Assembly (NCBI GenBank): GCA_017437965.1
Contig: JAFRWN010000040.1
Span: 19,404 to 83,403, forward strand
Direction of reading: 5' to 3'
Origin: Lachnospiraceae bacterium
Lineage (GTDB): Bacteria; Bacillota; Clostridia; Lachnospirales; Lachnospiraceae
Length of the DNA: 64,000 nucleotides
The position numbers and the translations under genes are program-made. Shown here one piece after another: positions 24,989 through 34,633 of this stretch (its first letter is position 1; each line of letters starts with the position of its first letter). The notes under the pieces are model-generated. The model saw only the letters and a list, made by a program, of their open reading frames with translations. It ran no database searches and had not been told where the DNA came from.

Positions 24989-27397
24989 ATGTCTAAACAA
25001 TGTACAAAATGCAAAAAGACTTTTGACGATTCTGTTATGGTCTGTCCTGATTGCAAGATGGGGCTTATAACAATCGCCGGTGCTCCTGAGCCTGCAAAAG
25101 AAGAACCCGCTCCTGCCGAAAACGTTAACAAGACTATTTCCTTGTTTTCTGTTACCAGTGAAGAATCAGCAGAACGAGTTGTTGAATATCTTAATGCTCA
25201 GGGTATACCGTCAAGCTATAACATGAATCTTCGTGAAAGGAACTACAAGATCAATGTTGCTCCTGAAAAGTCAAAGGAAGCTTTGAAGGCTTATACTGCG
25301 TTCTATGCAATTGAAGCAAAACGTCTGAAAGCTGAAGAGGACAAACGTCGTGCTGAAGAAGAGGCAAAGAAACGTGCCGAGGAAGAAGCAAGACGTAAAG
25401 CTGAGGAAGAAGCAAGACGTAAGGCTGAGGCTGAAGAACGTCGTAAGCAGGAAGAAGAAGAAAAACGCAGACGTCTTGAAGAAGAAAGAAAGCGTATACA
25501 GGCTGAAGAAATCAAACGTGCCGAAGCCGAGGCTGAAAGAGTTAAAAATGAAGCTCAGAGAGCCCGTGAAGAAGCTGAGGCAAAGGTTCGTGAGGCCGAA
25601 GAATATAAAAAGCGTATTCAGGAAGAAGCAAAGCTTAAAGCTGAACAGGCCAAGGCTGCTGCTCAGGCAAAAATTGATGCCCTGAAGGCACAGGCTGAGG
25701 AAGCAAGGCTTCGTGCTGAAGAAGCTAAGCGTGCTGCAGAGGAAGAACTTAAAGCCCGCGCCGAAGAAGAAAGAAGGCGTGCTGCAGAAGAAGCTCTTCG
25801 TCGTAAAGAGGAAGAAGAAAAGCGTAAGAAAGAAGAAAGTGAACAGCGTGTAAACCGTTTCACCGATCTTTTCAAGCAGAGTGATTCAGAAAAGAAGCCC
25901 GCAAGGACATCTAAGGGCTTTAGTTTTGATGAGCTCGGAAAGTCCGATGATTCCCGTTTCGGTTATATTCCGAGAGTTGACGGTGAGGCTGTTTCTTCTG
26001 ATTTCAATATTCCTGAAACCAATAATTTCTTTGATGATATCGAGCCTGAAGAAGGCCCTATCTTCGTAGAAACGGAACCTGTTGAAGAATATAATATCGG
26101 TGATACCATTGTTGTAGATGCAGTTGAGGTTGAACCCGGTTCCGAAGAAGATAATGAAGAAGCAAAGTCATTTGAAAGTGGCGATGAATATTCAAGCTTC
26201 TTCTCTTCTATCAAGCAGGAAAAATTCAATTCGATTTTTGGAAATCAAAAAGAAGAGCCTACAGAAAAACAGGAAGAGGAAGATTCCGGTATACCTTTTT
26301 TCTTAGAAAATGAGTCTGCTGCGTCTTCAGGTGAATCCACATTCTCATCTTCCATTCCTGCTCCCGAAGATATTGTTGTTCCTCCTGTAGAGGAAAAGAG
26401 ACCCGAGAGTATTTTTGACAGCTTTATTCACAAGGAACCTGAATTCAGCCTTGATGATGACAGCCGTTATACAACAGAACCTATTGTTGAAGATATTTTT
26501 GCTGATAATCCTTTCTCATCAAAGGACAGCACAAAGACTACTGCTTCAGACAACAAAGTTTTTGAAGAAGTAATCAATAATGATCTTAAGAAATCCGGCG
26601 CTGATAAATTCAAAGCAGCATTTGATTCCGGAAAATCCAAATTTGGTGACACCGATAATCTTGATGATATCGACAATGGTATGTACAGAGGATTCGTTCC
26701 CGACTACCATGAAGATACCACAGATGATGAGGATACCAGGATTGCCCAGAGCATGGGCTTTGATCCCGAAGCTTACAAGAAGCTTAAAGCTAAAACCGAA
26801 AAACGTGCTATGGAAAGGAAAAATAATCCTAAGGCCAACAAGCCCAAGAAGGAAAAGAATCCTGATTTCGTAGTTGTTGATGAGGAAGAAGAAGTTAAGC
26901 TTGATTATACCGGTTTTGTTCCTGATTATTCAAATAAGAAGGATGACATGTCCTTCTACACTTCAAGAACAGAAATCGATTATTCAAAATATCGTAAAGG
27001 TGGTGCACAGGGCAGTTCTGATGATTCAAGCAACTCTCTCGCTTCCCTTACCGGTACTTTGAGATCAACCAATTCCTATGAACTTAACAAACTCTTCTCG
27101 GCTGAAGCTGTTAAGGGTTCGGCTCAGCCCAAGGATTTCACGGCTCTTAAGTCCACCAACTTCGTACTTGCACTTACAGGCGGACAGCTTAACTCACTGT
27201 TCACCTCATGGCTGATTACAAACTGCACAAAGACAACTGCAAAACAGTTTGAAAAAGCCACAGCAACCAACGAAGAAAACTATGATCTTAAGATTGAAGG
27301 TATCAAGTCCCTTCTCCGTTCAAACTTCGGTAAGCTTGATGAATATGCACTTGATATAATCGTCAAGAGATTCTATAACAAGTACATCGATGAGTAA
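24989..27397 (+). CDS. zinc-ribbon protein with long charged helix and acidic repeats, function unknown
   Basis: An 802-residue cytosolic protein without a recognised family for most of its length. Residues 5-22 are a CxxC-x10-CxxC ribbon (Cys5, Cys8, Cys19, Cys22); 48-106 is a DUF2007-like domain (ISLFSVTSEESAERVVEYL); 108-290 is a continuous Glu/Lys/Arg/Ala helix, either a coiled coil or a single alpha-helix; 300-690 is acidic and probably disordered, with GFVPDY at 568-573 and 642-647 and a related FGYIPRV at 324-330; 690-802 is a folded helical end (LTGGQLNSLFTSWLI). The ATG at 24989, after AGGAGGAG, is preferred to an ATG 27 bases upstream. It has its own promoter and terminator. The design suggests a scaffold; the start is shared with the protein at 18192-19160. 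Confidence 0.78.
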   Translation: MSKQCTKCKKTFDDSVMVCPDCKMGLITIAGAPEPAKEEPAPAENVNKTISLFSVTSEESAERVVEYLNAQGIPSSYNMNLRERNYKINVAPEKSKEALKAYTAFYAIEAKRLKAEEDKRRAEEEAKKRAEEEARRKAEEEARRKAEAEERRKQEEEEKRRRLEEERKRIQAEEIKRAEAEAERVKNEAQRAREEAEAKVREAEEYKKRIQEEAKLKAEQAKAAAQAKIDALKAQAEEARLRAEEAKRAAEEELKARAEEERRRAAEEALRRKEEEEKRKKEESEQRVNRFTDLFKQSDSEKKPARTSKGFSFDELGKSDDSRFGYIPRVDGEAVSSDFNIPETNNFFDDIEPEEGPIFVETEPVEEYNIGDTIVVDAVEVEPGSEEDNEEAKSFESGDEYSSFFSSIKQEKFNSIFGNQKEEPTEKQEEEDSGIPFFLENESAASSGESTFSSSIPAPEDIVVPPVEEKRPESIFDSFIHKEPEFSLDDDSRYTTEPIVEDIFADNPFSSKDSTKTTASDNKVFEEVINNDLKKSGADKFKAAFDSGKSKFGDTDNLDDIDNGMYRGFVPDYHEDTTDDEDTRIAQSMGFDPEAYKKLKAKTEKRAMERKNNPKANKPKKEKNPDFVVVDEEEEVKLDYTGFVPDYSNKKDDMSFYTSRTEIDYSKYRKGGAQGSSDDSSNSLASLTGTLRSTNSYELNKLFSAEAVKGSAQPKDFTALKSTNFVLALTGGQLNSLFTSWLITNCTKTTAKQFEKATATNEENYDLKIEGIKSLLRSNFGKLDEYALDIIVKRFYNKYIDE
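25379..25426 (+). repeat. 24-bp direct repeat in the charged helix
   Basis: Two adjacent 24-base units coding for EEEARRKA differ at one base, a recent tandem duplication inside the helix-coding part of the zinc-ribbon gene. Confidence 0.8.
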
Positions 27398-27427
27398 TTT
27401 GTACATTTGTAAAGACTATAAATAGTA

Positions 27428-27463
27428 AAAGGCAGGAACTTCAAGGTTCCTGCCTTTGTTTTT
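27428..27463. terminator. terminator between the zinc-ribbon gene and scpB
   Basis: A 12-bp perfect stem (27428-27439 with 27446-27457) with a six-base loop is followed by GTTTTTT on the plus strand. The opposite strand has TTTTAC after the stem, so it may also end transcripts from scpB. Confidence 0.88.
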
Positions 27464-27482
27464 TATCTATAAATTATTAAGC

Positions 27483-28052
27483 TTATAAATTGTTCAGCTC
27501 GACCACATTGGTCTCATCCATTGCTTCTTTAGTAAATTCCTCAATCTTCTCGGGACTAATCACCGGAAGCTCATCTGTATCAGTTACACCAAATACCCTT
27601 AAGAAATCCTCTGTGGTTCCGAAAAGTATCGGTCTTCCGGGTACATCCTTTCTGCCAAGTTCCTGGATCAGATTATATTCCAGAAGCTTGTTTACAGCAA
27701 AATCACTCTTTACACCTCGGATGGACTCAATATCCTGTCTGGTAACAGGCTGTTTATATGCAATTATAGAAAGAGTCTCGAGCATTACATCCGTAAGATT
27801 ATGCTTCTTGGGCACATGACAAAGCTTTATCAGGCTGTCATAGTACTCAGGCGCCGAACACATCTGATAGCTGTCTTCGAGTCTGATTATATTGATGCCT
27901 CTTCCGGCATTCTTATATTCTTCAGCAAGTTCATTAAAAGTATTTATCACTAGCTTTTCATCAAGTTCAAGAGCCTGTGCTACTCTTTTTACTTCCACTG
28001 CTTCACCGCTGGCAAAAAGTATTGCCTCAAGTGATGCCTTTAAATTCTCCAT
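27483..28052 (-). CDS. scpB: segregation and condensation protein B
   Basis: A 189-residue ScpB with two winged-helix domains (MENLKASLEAILFASGEAVE at the start; TLSIIAYKQPVTRQDIESIRGV in the second). ScpB dimers join ScpA and bridge the SMC heads in the condensin complex. It follows scpA by 43 bases. An acidic tail after residue 165 (PEKIEEFTKEAMDE) is longer than the core fold requires. The smc gene itself is not in the window. Confidence 0.95.
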   Translation of the reverse strand: MENLKASLEAILFASGEAVEVKRVAQALELDEKLVINTFNELAEEYKNAGRGINIIRLEDSYQMCSAPEYYDSLIKLCHVPKKHNLTDVMLETLSIIAYKQPVTRQDIESIRGVKSDFAVNKLLEYNLIQELGRKDVPGRPILFGTTEDFLRVFGVTDTDELPVISPEKIEEFTKEAMDETNVVELNNL

Positions 28053-28095
28053 ATCATAAACCTTTCGATTTTTTATCTATTAATACCAGCACTGC

Positions 28096-28878
28096 TTAAA
28101 TCGAGTACTGTTCAACAGGCACAACATCCTCGGCAAGAAACTGTACTTCAATATCTCCGTAAGTGTCTTCCTGAGTGACAAGGACTCTGCCCATTTTAAT
28201 AAGCTCCAGAATACCTAAAAAGGTGACGATTACCTCAACCTTACTTGCCCTGTTGTTTATAAGGCGGTAAAAGCTGCACTTTTTATGCTTTATGCCATAT
28301 TCCTGTATTCTTCTGACTTTATCGTTAAAATTGACTTCCTCTTTGCTTATTTTACCGAACTGGCTTCTGATTGGATCAAGCTTGTTCGCATTACGCTTCA
28401 TTATTTCATTGAAGAGGCGGTTAAGAAGCTCAAGCGTCGTATCTCCGATAACATCCTCAGGTTTAACCTCTTCCTTATAGGCAAGAACTTCTTTAGGATA
28501 ATTCTCGGCTCTGTAAAGCTTCTTAGAAGCCTCCATTGACATATCCTTCAGTTCATAGGAAGCATATTTGTACATCTTATATTCAATAAGCCTCTGAGTA
28601 AGCTCGAGTCTTGGATCTTCCTCAATCTCCTCTTCCTCTTCATCTTTTGGAAGAAGCATAGCCGACTTGATCCTGAGGAGTGTAGCCGCCATTACCAGAA
28701 AGTCGGTCATTATATCAAGCTGTTCCTCCTGCATAGCCTGCTCGATATATTCAATATACTGATCGGTGATCAGGGCTATCGGAATATCATAGATGTCTAC
28801 TTTGTTTTTTTCTATGAGATGCAAAAGAAGGTCGAGCGGACCCTCAAAAGCATCCAGTTTTACAGGAATCGAGTTCAA
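28096..28878 (-). CDS. scpA: segregation and condensation protein A
   Basis: A 260-residue kleisin. The N-terminal part FEGPLDLLLHLIEKNKVDIYDI binds the SMC neck and the C-terminal winged helix (VTFLGILELIKMGRV) binds the other SMC head. The start is TTG at 28878, nine bases after AAGGAG, and overlaps the stop of the metallophosphoesterase gene by four bases, so translation is coupled to it. Confidence 0.95.
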   Translation of the reverse strand: MNSIPVKLDAFEGPLDLLLHLIEKNKVDIYDIPIALITDQYIEYIEQAMQEEQLDIMTDFLVMAATLLRIKSAMLLPKDEEEEEIEEDPRLELTQRLIEYKMYKYASYELKDMSMEASKKLYRAENYPKEVLAYKEEVKPEDVIGDTTLELLNRLFNEIMKRNANKLDPIRSQFGKISKEEVNFNDKVRRIQEYGIKHKKCSFYRLINNRASKVEVIVTFLGILELIKMGRVLVTQEDTYGDIEVQFLAEDVVPVEQYSI

Positions 28879-29732
28879 CTGTCTCTCCTTTTTATTGTTA
28901 TGAACGCAAGCTCAGGGCGGTTGAAAAGCCTTAAAGGTATCGTGTGTACGCCAAGTCCTCTTGAAACATACATATGACAACTGCCCTCTTTGTACAATCC
29001 CGCACTGTATCTTCTGCCGAAAAATGTCTGAGGTGACATGATTCCGCCGATAAACGGAAGTCTCACTATTCCTCCGTGTAAATGTCCTGACAGCACAAGA
29101 TCTGCATTATAGTCCGCATATTCGCGTAAATATACCGGATTATGCGCAAGCATTATATTATATTTATCTTTTCTTATCAGATTTCCGTGCTTTTTGTTCA
29201 GCTCTGCCGAAAGTTCATCCTTACTTAATTTATATATGCCCCTGAACTTTCCGTACTGTTTCATTTTGTTCGTATATCCGATAAAATTGATGGTTTCAGT
29301 TTCGTAATTTTCATCATCAAGAATAACCGCACCATAAGCTTTTAATTCTTTTATGAATTGTTTGTAAGCATCAGGATGTACCTGAGACATGATCAGTTCA
29401 TGATTACCATTTACATAAACAACCGGAATGCCCAGATTTTTTATATTTTTAACAAGCTTTATGCCTGTATCGGTATGATTGGCATATGAATTTGTCAGAT
29501 CCCCGCAGATTGTGACATAATCCGGCTTTCTTTCCTTTATTGCACGAAGAAGAACAATATTATCCTTACCATACTCAAAATCATGAAGATCGCTGATAAG
29601 GCAGATAGTTGTATTTTTTTTTATGTCGGCATTAATCAGAGTATCGCTGATATCAAGCCATTTTCTGTATGATATACCGATACCCACAGCAGAAATTGCG
29701 GAAATTGTTAACAGTCTGTTGATTATTTTCAT
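28875..29732 (-). CDS. metallophosphoesterase, YkuE/calcineurin type
   Basis: A 285-residue membrane-anchored phosphoesterase. A hydrophobic N-terminus (about 6-22) is followed by the metal-binding motifs DLHDFEYG, GDLTNS, NGNHE, AHNP and SGHLHGG. Members of this group act outside or at the membrane on unknown phosphoesters; lipid A-like or phospholipid substrates are known only for distant relatives. It lies between the nucleoside phosphorylase and scpA with overlaps or near-overlaps on both sides. Confidence 0.88.
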   Translation of the reverse strand: MKIINRLLTISAISAVGIGISYRKWLDISDTLINADIKKNTTICLISDLHDFEYGKDNIVLLRAIKERKPDYVTICGDLTNSYANHTDTGIKLVKNIKNLGIPVVYVNGNHELIMSQVHPDAYKQFIKELKAYGAVILDDENYETETINFIGYTNKMKQYGKFRGIYKLSKDELSAELNKKHGNLIRKDKYNIMLAHNPVYLREYADYNADLVLSGHLHGGIVRLPFIGGIMSPQTFFGRRYSAGLYKEGSCHMYVSRGLGVHTIPLRLFNRPELAFITIKRRDS

Positions 29733-29733
29733 A

Positions 29734-31059
29734 TCAGCTCATTATACCGTCTTTATCAAGATATGCATAGGCATGCCTGAAATTATTTCTTATCGGTTTA
29801 TCAACTATCATATAGGAATCAAAAAGCATTTCGGCCGCCTTATCAATATTGGATTCCGGCATATAGTAAACATCGACCATGGTCTCGCCTTTTTTAACAT
29901 AATCACCCTTCTTCTTATGAAGATATACACCTACGTAAGGGTTTATACTGTCACCGATATTTTTTCTGCCTCCGCCGAGTTCGACTATCGACATACCGAT
30001 CATCTCGGTGTCCATTTCAAAAACATAACCGTCAAGCTCAGACTTGATCTCAAGCTTTTTACACTTCTTTACGTTGTGTTCAAGGCTGTCCATGTTCTTA
30101 AGATTTCCACCCTGTGCTTTTATGAACCGTTTGAATATCTCAAGTGCCTTGCCCGATTCAAGAGTTTCCGAAGCAACCTTCTTTCCTTCTGAAAAGTCCT
30201 GTACTTTACCGGCACCAAGAAGTATCATTGCGGAAAGATCGATACAAGCATCAGTCAGATCATTAGCACCTTCGTTTTTAAGAACCTTAAGTGCTTCATA
30301 TATTTCAAGTGCATTTCCTGCGAAATTGCCGAGAGGCTGGTTCATGTCGGAAATAATCGCATATACTCTTCTTCCGGCTGATTCCCCGATCTTTATCATC
30401 TCTTTCGCAAGTTTCTCGGCATCTTCATATCTTTTCATGAATGCGCCGTTACCGCACTTTACATCGAGAACAATTACTTTCGAACCTGCAGCCAGCTTTT
30501 TGCTCATGATACTTGATGCAATAAGCGGAATACTGTCTACGGTTGCCGTAACGTCTCTCAGTGCATATATTTTTTTGTCAGCGGGAGCAAGGCTCTGGGA
30601 CTGGGAAACAATGGCCATTCCGATCTTATTTACATTGTTAATGAAATCTTCCTCGGGAATTTCGGTTTTGAAGCCCGGAATCGATTCAAGCTTGTCAATC
30701 GTACCGCCGGTATGTCCAAGACCTCTGCCACTCATTTTTGCAAATGCAATGTCATTAGCGGCAACAATGGGACCAACAACAAAGGAAGTCTTGTCACCTA
30801 CGCCACCTGTTGAATGCTTGTCTGCGGTTATCCTTTTAATGCCCGACAGATCAAGCGTATCACCGCTTTCAGTCATTGCTTTGGTAAGCTCAAAGGTTTC
30901 CCTCTCATTCATGCCTTTAAGCACTATTGCCATCAGAAGCGCGCTCATCTGATAGTCGGGTATCGATCCTTCAGTAAATCCCTTTACCACGTAATCGATA
31001 TCCTCATTTGTCAGCCTTCTGCCACGTTTCTTTTTCGTGATAATTTCATACATCCCCAT
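29734..31059 (-). CDS. pdp: pyrimidine-nucleoside phosphorylase
   Basis: A 441-residue phosphorylase that splits uridine and thymidine to base and (deoxy)ribose 1-phosphate. It shows the family signature SGRGLGHTGGTIDKL and the phosphate-binding ADKHSTGGVGDK, and the C-terminal domain with GGGRKNIGDSI. The length fits Firmicutes Pdp (about 433) as well as DeoA, so broad pyrimidine specificity is inferred rather than seen. The start is MGMYEII; the second Met (31053) is also possible. Confidence 0.92.
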   Translation of the reverse strand: MGMYEIITKKKRGRRLTNEDIDYVVKGFTEGSIPDYQMSALLMAIVLKGMNERETFELTKAMTESGDTLDLSGIKRITADKHSTGGVGDKTSFVVGPIVAANDIAFAKMSGRGLGHTGGTIDKLESIPGFKTEIPEEDFINNVNKIGMAIVSQSQSLAPADKKIYALRDVTATVDSIPLIASSIMSKKLAAGSKVIVLDVKCGNGAFMKRYEDAEKLAKEMIKIGESAGRRVYAIISDMNQPLGNFAGNALEIYEALKVLKNEGANDLTDACIDLSAMILLGAGKVQDFSEGKKVASETLESGKALEIFKRFIKAQGGNLKNMDSLEHNVKKCKKLEIKSELDGYVFEMDTEMIGMSIVELGGGRKNIGDSINPYVGVYLHKKKGDYVKKGETMVDVYYMPESNIDKAAEMLFDSYMIVDKPIRNNFRHAYAYLDKDGIMS

Positions 31060-31080
31060 AGTTTTTACCCCAATAATATT

Positions 31081-31614
31081 TTACAGATTCTTTTTAGCCT
31101 TATACGAAAGAATTCCGCATATGGTTTTGGAATCCTGCAGTTTACCTTCAAATATCATGTTAACAAGCTCATCAAGGCTATGCTTTTCTACATTCAAAAA
31201 CTCATCTTCATCCAGATGCTGATGTGTAGGAATAAGATCTGTCGCAAGATAAATCGGAATTCTTTCATCCATCAGAGCCACAGTGGTAAAAATATCGCAC
31301 AAAAGCTCATGATGACCTGCCTTATAGCCCGTTTCCTCCTCAAGCTCTCGAAGTGCACAGGTTTCAAAATCCTCGTCAGGATTTTTCCCTCCGGCCGGAA
31401 GCTCAATGGTATAACGACCGAGTGCATTTCTATACTGGCGTACCATAATGATGTTTCCGTCCTTATCAACGGGAACAACTGCAGCTGCGCCGGGATGATG
31501 GAGAAAATCCCAGTCATGTACCGAGCCGTCATCAAGCTGCATTTTATCTTTGTACAGTTCGACTATTGCACCCTTGTGCATCAGTTCTCTTCCTATACGT
31601 TTATATCCGCTCAT
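31081..31614 (-). CDS. NUDIX ADP-ribose pyrophosphatase
   Basis: A 177-residue hydrolase with a perfect Nudix box (GGKNPDEDFE then ALRELEEETGYK) and the N-terminal YKRIGRELMHKGAIVELYKD typical of the YffH/NudF ADP-ribose pyrophosphatase group. It would hydrolyse ADP-ribose to AMP and ribose 5-phosphate. It follows the aminotransferase gene by 25 bases and precedes pdp, so it is probably part of the same transcript. Confidence 0.9.
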   Translation of the reverse strand: MSGYKRIGRELMHKGAIVELYKDKMQLDDGSVHDWDFLHHPGAAAVVPVDKDGNIIMVRQYRNALGRYTIELPAGGKNPDEDFETCALRELEEETGYKAGHHELLCDIFTTVALMDERIPIYLATDLIPTHQHLDEDEFLNVEKHSLDELVNMIFEGKLQDSKTICGILSYKAKKNL

Positions 31615-31639
31615 AGATTTACTCCTGAAACAATAACTG

Positions 31640-32839
31640 CTATTTAAGATTTGAAAGGCACTCTTCTATTCTGTCAAGACCTTTGTTGATCTGCTCAAGG
31701 CTTGTTGCATATGAAAGTCTGATATGGTCAGCAAAACCAAAGTCTGCACAAGGGATCACAGCAACAAGATATTCCTCAATAAGAATCTTTGCAAAATCAG
31801 ATATATCATTGATAACAGTTCCCTTATGGTTCTTTCCGATTACCTCATGGCAGTCGATAAAAGCATAGAATGCACCCTGAGGCTTAAGCATTGAAAGATA
31901 AGGCATTTTGCTTACTCTGTCATACATTACAAGCCTTCTCTTGTCAAACTGCTGTCTCATCAGCTCAACTGACTCCTGAGGACCATTGAGGGCTTCTACA
32001 GAAGCGTGCTGGGCAATTGTGTTGGGATTTGAGGTCTGATGTGACTGAACCGAAGACATTGCCTTTGCTACATCCTTGGGCGCGCCACAATAACCGATTC
32101 TCCAGCCTGTCATCGAATAACCCTTTGCCATACCGTTACAGGTTATTGTATGCTTGTAGATTTCATCATTGAGTGAAGCAATGCTTATAGCTTTATTGTC
32201 ATCATATACGAGGTTCTCGTAGATTTCATCGGAAATAACATAAATATCCTTGCGTACGATAACTTCGGCAATTGCTTCAAGTTCTTCCTTTGTATAAACC
32301 ATACCGGTAGGATTGCTCGGGCTTGTAAGAACGAAAGCCTTTGTCTTATCGGTACATGCATCCTCAAGCTGCTTTGCAGTGATCTTATACTGCTGTGATG
32401 CGTCACATCTTACGAAAACCGGAACACCATCCGCAAGCTTTACCATCTCGGGATAGCTGAGCCAGTAAGGAGCAGGAATGATGACCTCATCTCCGGGATT
32501 TAAAATGGCCTGAAAAGCATTCATAAGAGTATGCTTTCCTCCGTTACTGATAACAACCTGTGAAGGCTCGTATTTAAGATGGTTGAATCTTTCGAATTTG
32601 TCGCATACGGCCTGTTTGAGTGCAGGCATACCTGAAGCGGCTGTATATTTGGTATAGTTGTTGTTTATGGCATTGTGTGCCGCATCTTTAATGTTTTCGG
32701 GAGTCATGAAATCCGGCTCGCCTGCTCCGAAGCTTACAACGTCAAGACCCTGTGCCTTGAGTTCATTTGCTTTTGCTGAAATTGCAAGTGTTGATGAAGG
32801 TTTAACCTTTGTTGCTTTGACTGACAATGTAAGTGACAT
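31640..32839 (-). CDS. aspC: class I aspartate aminotransferase
   Basis: A 399-residue PLP enzyme of the aspartate aminotransferase Ib type. The PLP lysine is in NGMAKGYSMTGWRIGYCG, and the Arg that binds the substrate carboxylate is in the C-terminal IRLSYATS. The ATG at 32839 is chosen because AGGAGGAG sits eight bases upstream and MSLTLSVKATKVKPSSTL is the usual start of the family; the frame continues 15 codons further up. It heads the operon that ends with scpB, with a promoter at 32893-32921. Confidence 0.93.
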   Translation of the reverse strand: MSLTLSVKATKVKPSSTLAISAKANELKAQGLDVVSFGAGEPDFMTPENIKDAAHNAINNNYTKYTAASGMPALKQAVCDKFERFNHLKYEPSQVVISNGGKHTLMNAFQAILNPGDEVIIPAPYWLSYPEMVKLADGVPVFVRCDASQQYKITAKQLEDACTDKTKAFVLTSPSNPTGMVYTKEELEAIAEVIVRKDIYVISDEIYENLVYDDNKAISIASLNDEIYKHTITCNGMAKGYSMTGWRIGYCGAPKDVAKAMSSVQSHQTSNPNTIAQHASVEALNGPQESVELMRQQFDKRRLVMYDRVSKMPYLSMLKPQGAFYAFIDCHEVIGKNHKGTVINDISDFAKILIEEYLVAVIPCADFGFADHIRLSYATSLEQINKGLDRIEECLSNLK

Positions 32840-32892
32840 TTTATTTTCTCCTCCTGATGATACAAGTAGTATACAATAATACAATCCCTATT

Positions 32893-32921
32893 ATGATACC
32901 TTAAAACCGTAAAAAAAGCAA
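32893..32921 (-). promoter_or_regulatory. promoter of the aminotransferase-scpB operon
   Basis: TTGCTT (32916-32921) and TATCAT (32893-32898) are separated by 17 bases on the minus strand. The -35 keeps the TTG core and the -10 matches five of six. Confidence 0.6.
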
Positions 32922-32943
32922 TATGCAAAATGACTATTATTAA

Positions 32944-32984
32944 GCAAAAATAAGGCTGCTTACTGTTAAAATAGTAAGCAGCCT
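32944..32984 (-). terminator. rho-independent terminator after RNase Y
   Basis: A perfect 12-bp stem (32953-32964 with 32973-32984) with an eight-base loop, followed on the minus strand by TTATTTTTG. It sits just 4 bases beyond the rny stop and separates it from the aminotransferase promoter. Confidence 0.92.
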
Positions 32985-32988
32985 CATC

Positions 32989-34539
32989 TTATTTGGCATA
33001 ATCGGTAACTCTGGATTCCCTGATCAGGCTGACCTTGATCTGGCCGGGATATTCAAGCTCTGATTCAATCTTCTTAGCAAGCTCTCTTCCCAAAAGTACC
33101 ATTTCATCGTCGTTAATCTGATCCGGAACTACCATAACGCGAACCTCACGGCCCGCCTGAATAGCAAAGGATTTTTCAACTCCGTTAAAGCTATTTGAAA
33201 TATCTTCAAGCTGTTTTAATCTGTTAGTGTAATTTTCAAGTGTTTCGCGTCTTGCACCGGGGCGTGCAGCTGATATTGTATCGGCAGCCTGAACTATGCA
33301 GGCAATGAGTGAACCGAATTCAACATCACCATGATGAGCCTCAACCGCATTGATAACGATATTGGATTCTTTGTATTTTCTACAAAGCTCTGCACCTATC
33401 TGTACATGTGTACCTTCAACCTCATGGTCAACGGATTTTCCTATATCATGAAGAAGTCCGGCACGTTTTGCAAGTCTTACATCCTGGCCCATTTCTGCAG
33501 CCAGAAGTCCCGAAAGTATCGAAACCTCAATTGAATGCTTGAGAGCATTCTGACCGTAACTGAAACGGTATTTCATGCGTCCGAGAAGTTTTACAAGCTC
33601 GGGATGGAGACCATGCACTCCTGTCTTGATCACGGCAGCCTCTCCTTCTTCCCTTATGATATTTTCAACTTCTTTTCTGGCCTTATCAACCATTTCTTCA
33701 ATTCTGGTAGGATGAATACGTCCGTCAATTATCAGTCTTTCAAGGGCAATTCTTGCAACTTCACGTCTTATCGGATCATGACATGAAAGGATAACTGCCT
33801 CGGGAGTATCGTCAATTATCAGATCAACACCGGTAAGGGTTTCAATCGTTCTGATATTTCTACCCTCTCGTCCGATGATTCTTCCCTTCATTTCGTCGTT
33901 GGGAAGCTGTACTACCGAAATTGTTGCCTCTGTTACACTGTCAGCGGCACATCTTTGTATCGCATTGACAACTATGTCTCTGGCCTTTTTATCGGCATCT
34001 TCCCTTGCCTTGGTCTCAATGTCCTTGACAAGCACAGCCATCTCATGTGTACATTCTTCTTTAACAGATTGTAAAAGATATTCTTTTGCTTTTTCGGAGG
34101 TGAATCCGGAAATTCTCTCAAGCTCGGCAAGCTGTTTGTCAGCACTGTCCTTAGCCTGTTTACGAAGTGCATCCAGTTCCTGTTCCTTCTGGTTCATTCG
34201 CTGTTCCTTCTTCTCGAGGGCTTCCGTCTTCCTGTCAATATTTTCTTCCTTAGATACCAATCTCTTTTCAGTGCGCTGAAGTTCAGCACGCTGTTCTTTT
34301 TTCTCGCGGTCAAAGTCATTTTTTGCTTTAAGAGCCTCTTCTTTAGCCTCAAGCAAAGCCTCACGTTTCATAGTCTCAGCTGATTTTTCAGCTTCTGCCT
34401 TGATTTCTTCAGCAAGCTTGTTGGCTTCACCTATCTTAGCTTCATATACCTTGATTCTATATGCAATGGCAGCTTTCCAGGTAATCAGAAAAACAATTAA
34501 AGCGGTGACAAGAACTGCGATAAGGATTTTTATCCACAT
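32989..34539 (-). CDS. rny: ribonuclease Y
   Basis: A 516-residue membrane-bound endoribonuclease that starts mRNA decay in Firmicutes. An N-terminal membrane helix (2-24) is followed by a long coiled coil (about 30-190), a KH domain ([17 protein letters not shown]) and an HD domain ([17 protein letters not shown]). The length is standard. It is transcribed alone from a consensus-like promoter (34596-34624) and ends at a strong terminator. Confidence 0.97.
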   Translation of the reverse strand: MWIKILIAVLVTALIVFLITWKAAIAYRIKVYEAKIGEANKLAEEIKAEAEKSAETMKREALLEAKEEALKAKNDFDREKKEQRAELQRTEKRLVSKEENIDRKTEALEKKEQRMNQKEQELDALRKQAKDSADKQLAELERISGFTSEKAKEYLLQSVKEECTHEMAVLVKDIETKAREDADKKARDIVVNAIQRCAADSVTEATISVVQLPNDEMKGRIIGREGRNIRTIETLTGVDLIIDDTPEAVILSCHDPIRREVARIALERLIIDGRIHPTRIEEMVDKARKEVENIIREEGEAAVIKTGVHGLHPELVKLLGRMKYRFSYGQNALKHSIEVSILSGLLAAEMGQDVRLAKRAGLLHDIGKSVDHEVEGTHVQIGAELCRKYKESNIVINAVEAHHGDVEFGSLIACIVQAADTISAARPGARRETLENYTNRLKQLEDISNSFNGVEKSFAIQAGREVRVMVVPDQINDDEMVLLGRELAKKIESELEYPGQIKVSLIRESRVTDYAK

Positions 34540-34595
34540 TTATAATGACACCTCCATATTTAATTGTCAAATATCAAAAAATAAACAACATTATT

Positions 34596-34624
34596 ATAAT
34601 ACAATACTATCAGTCAAATGTCAA
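34596..34624 (-). promoter_or_regulatory. consensus sigma-A promoter of rny
   Basis: A perfect TTGACA (34619-34624) and TATTAT (34596-34601) are spaced by 17 bases on the minus strand, giving a 5' leader of about 50 bases. Confidence 0.88.
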
Positions 34625-34633
34625 GAACATAAA

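Noticed and set aside
25330..25860. Highly repetitive purine-rich stretch considered as a satellite or mobile element
   Set aside because: It is fully explained as codons for the Glu/Lys/Arg/Ala helix; only one clear 24-bp duplication is present.
30044..30952. A 302-codon open frame on the plus strand opposite the nucleoside phosphorylase gene
   Set aside because: It is antisense to pdp, Ser-rich, lacks a ribosome site and known motifs, and mirrors codon bias of the real gene.
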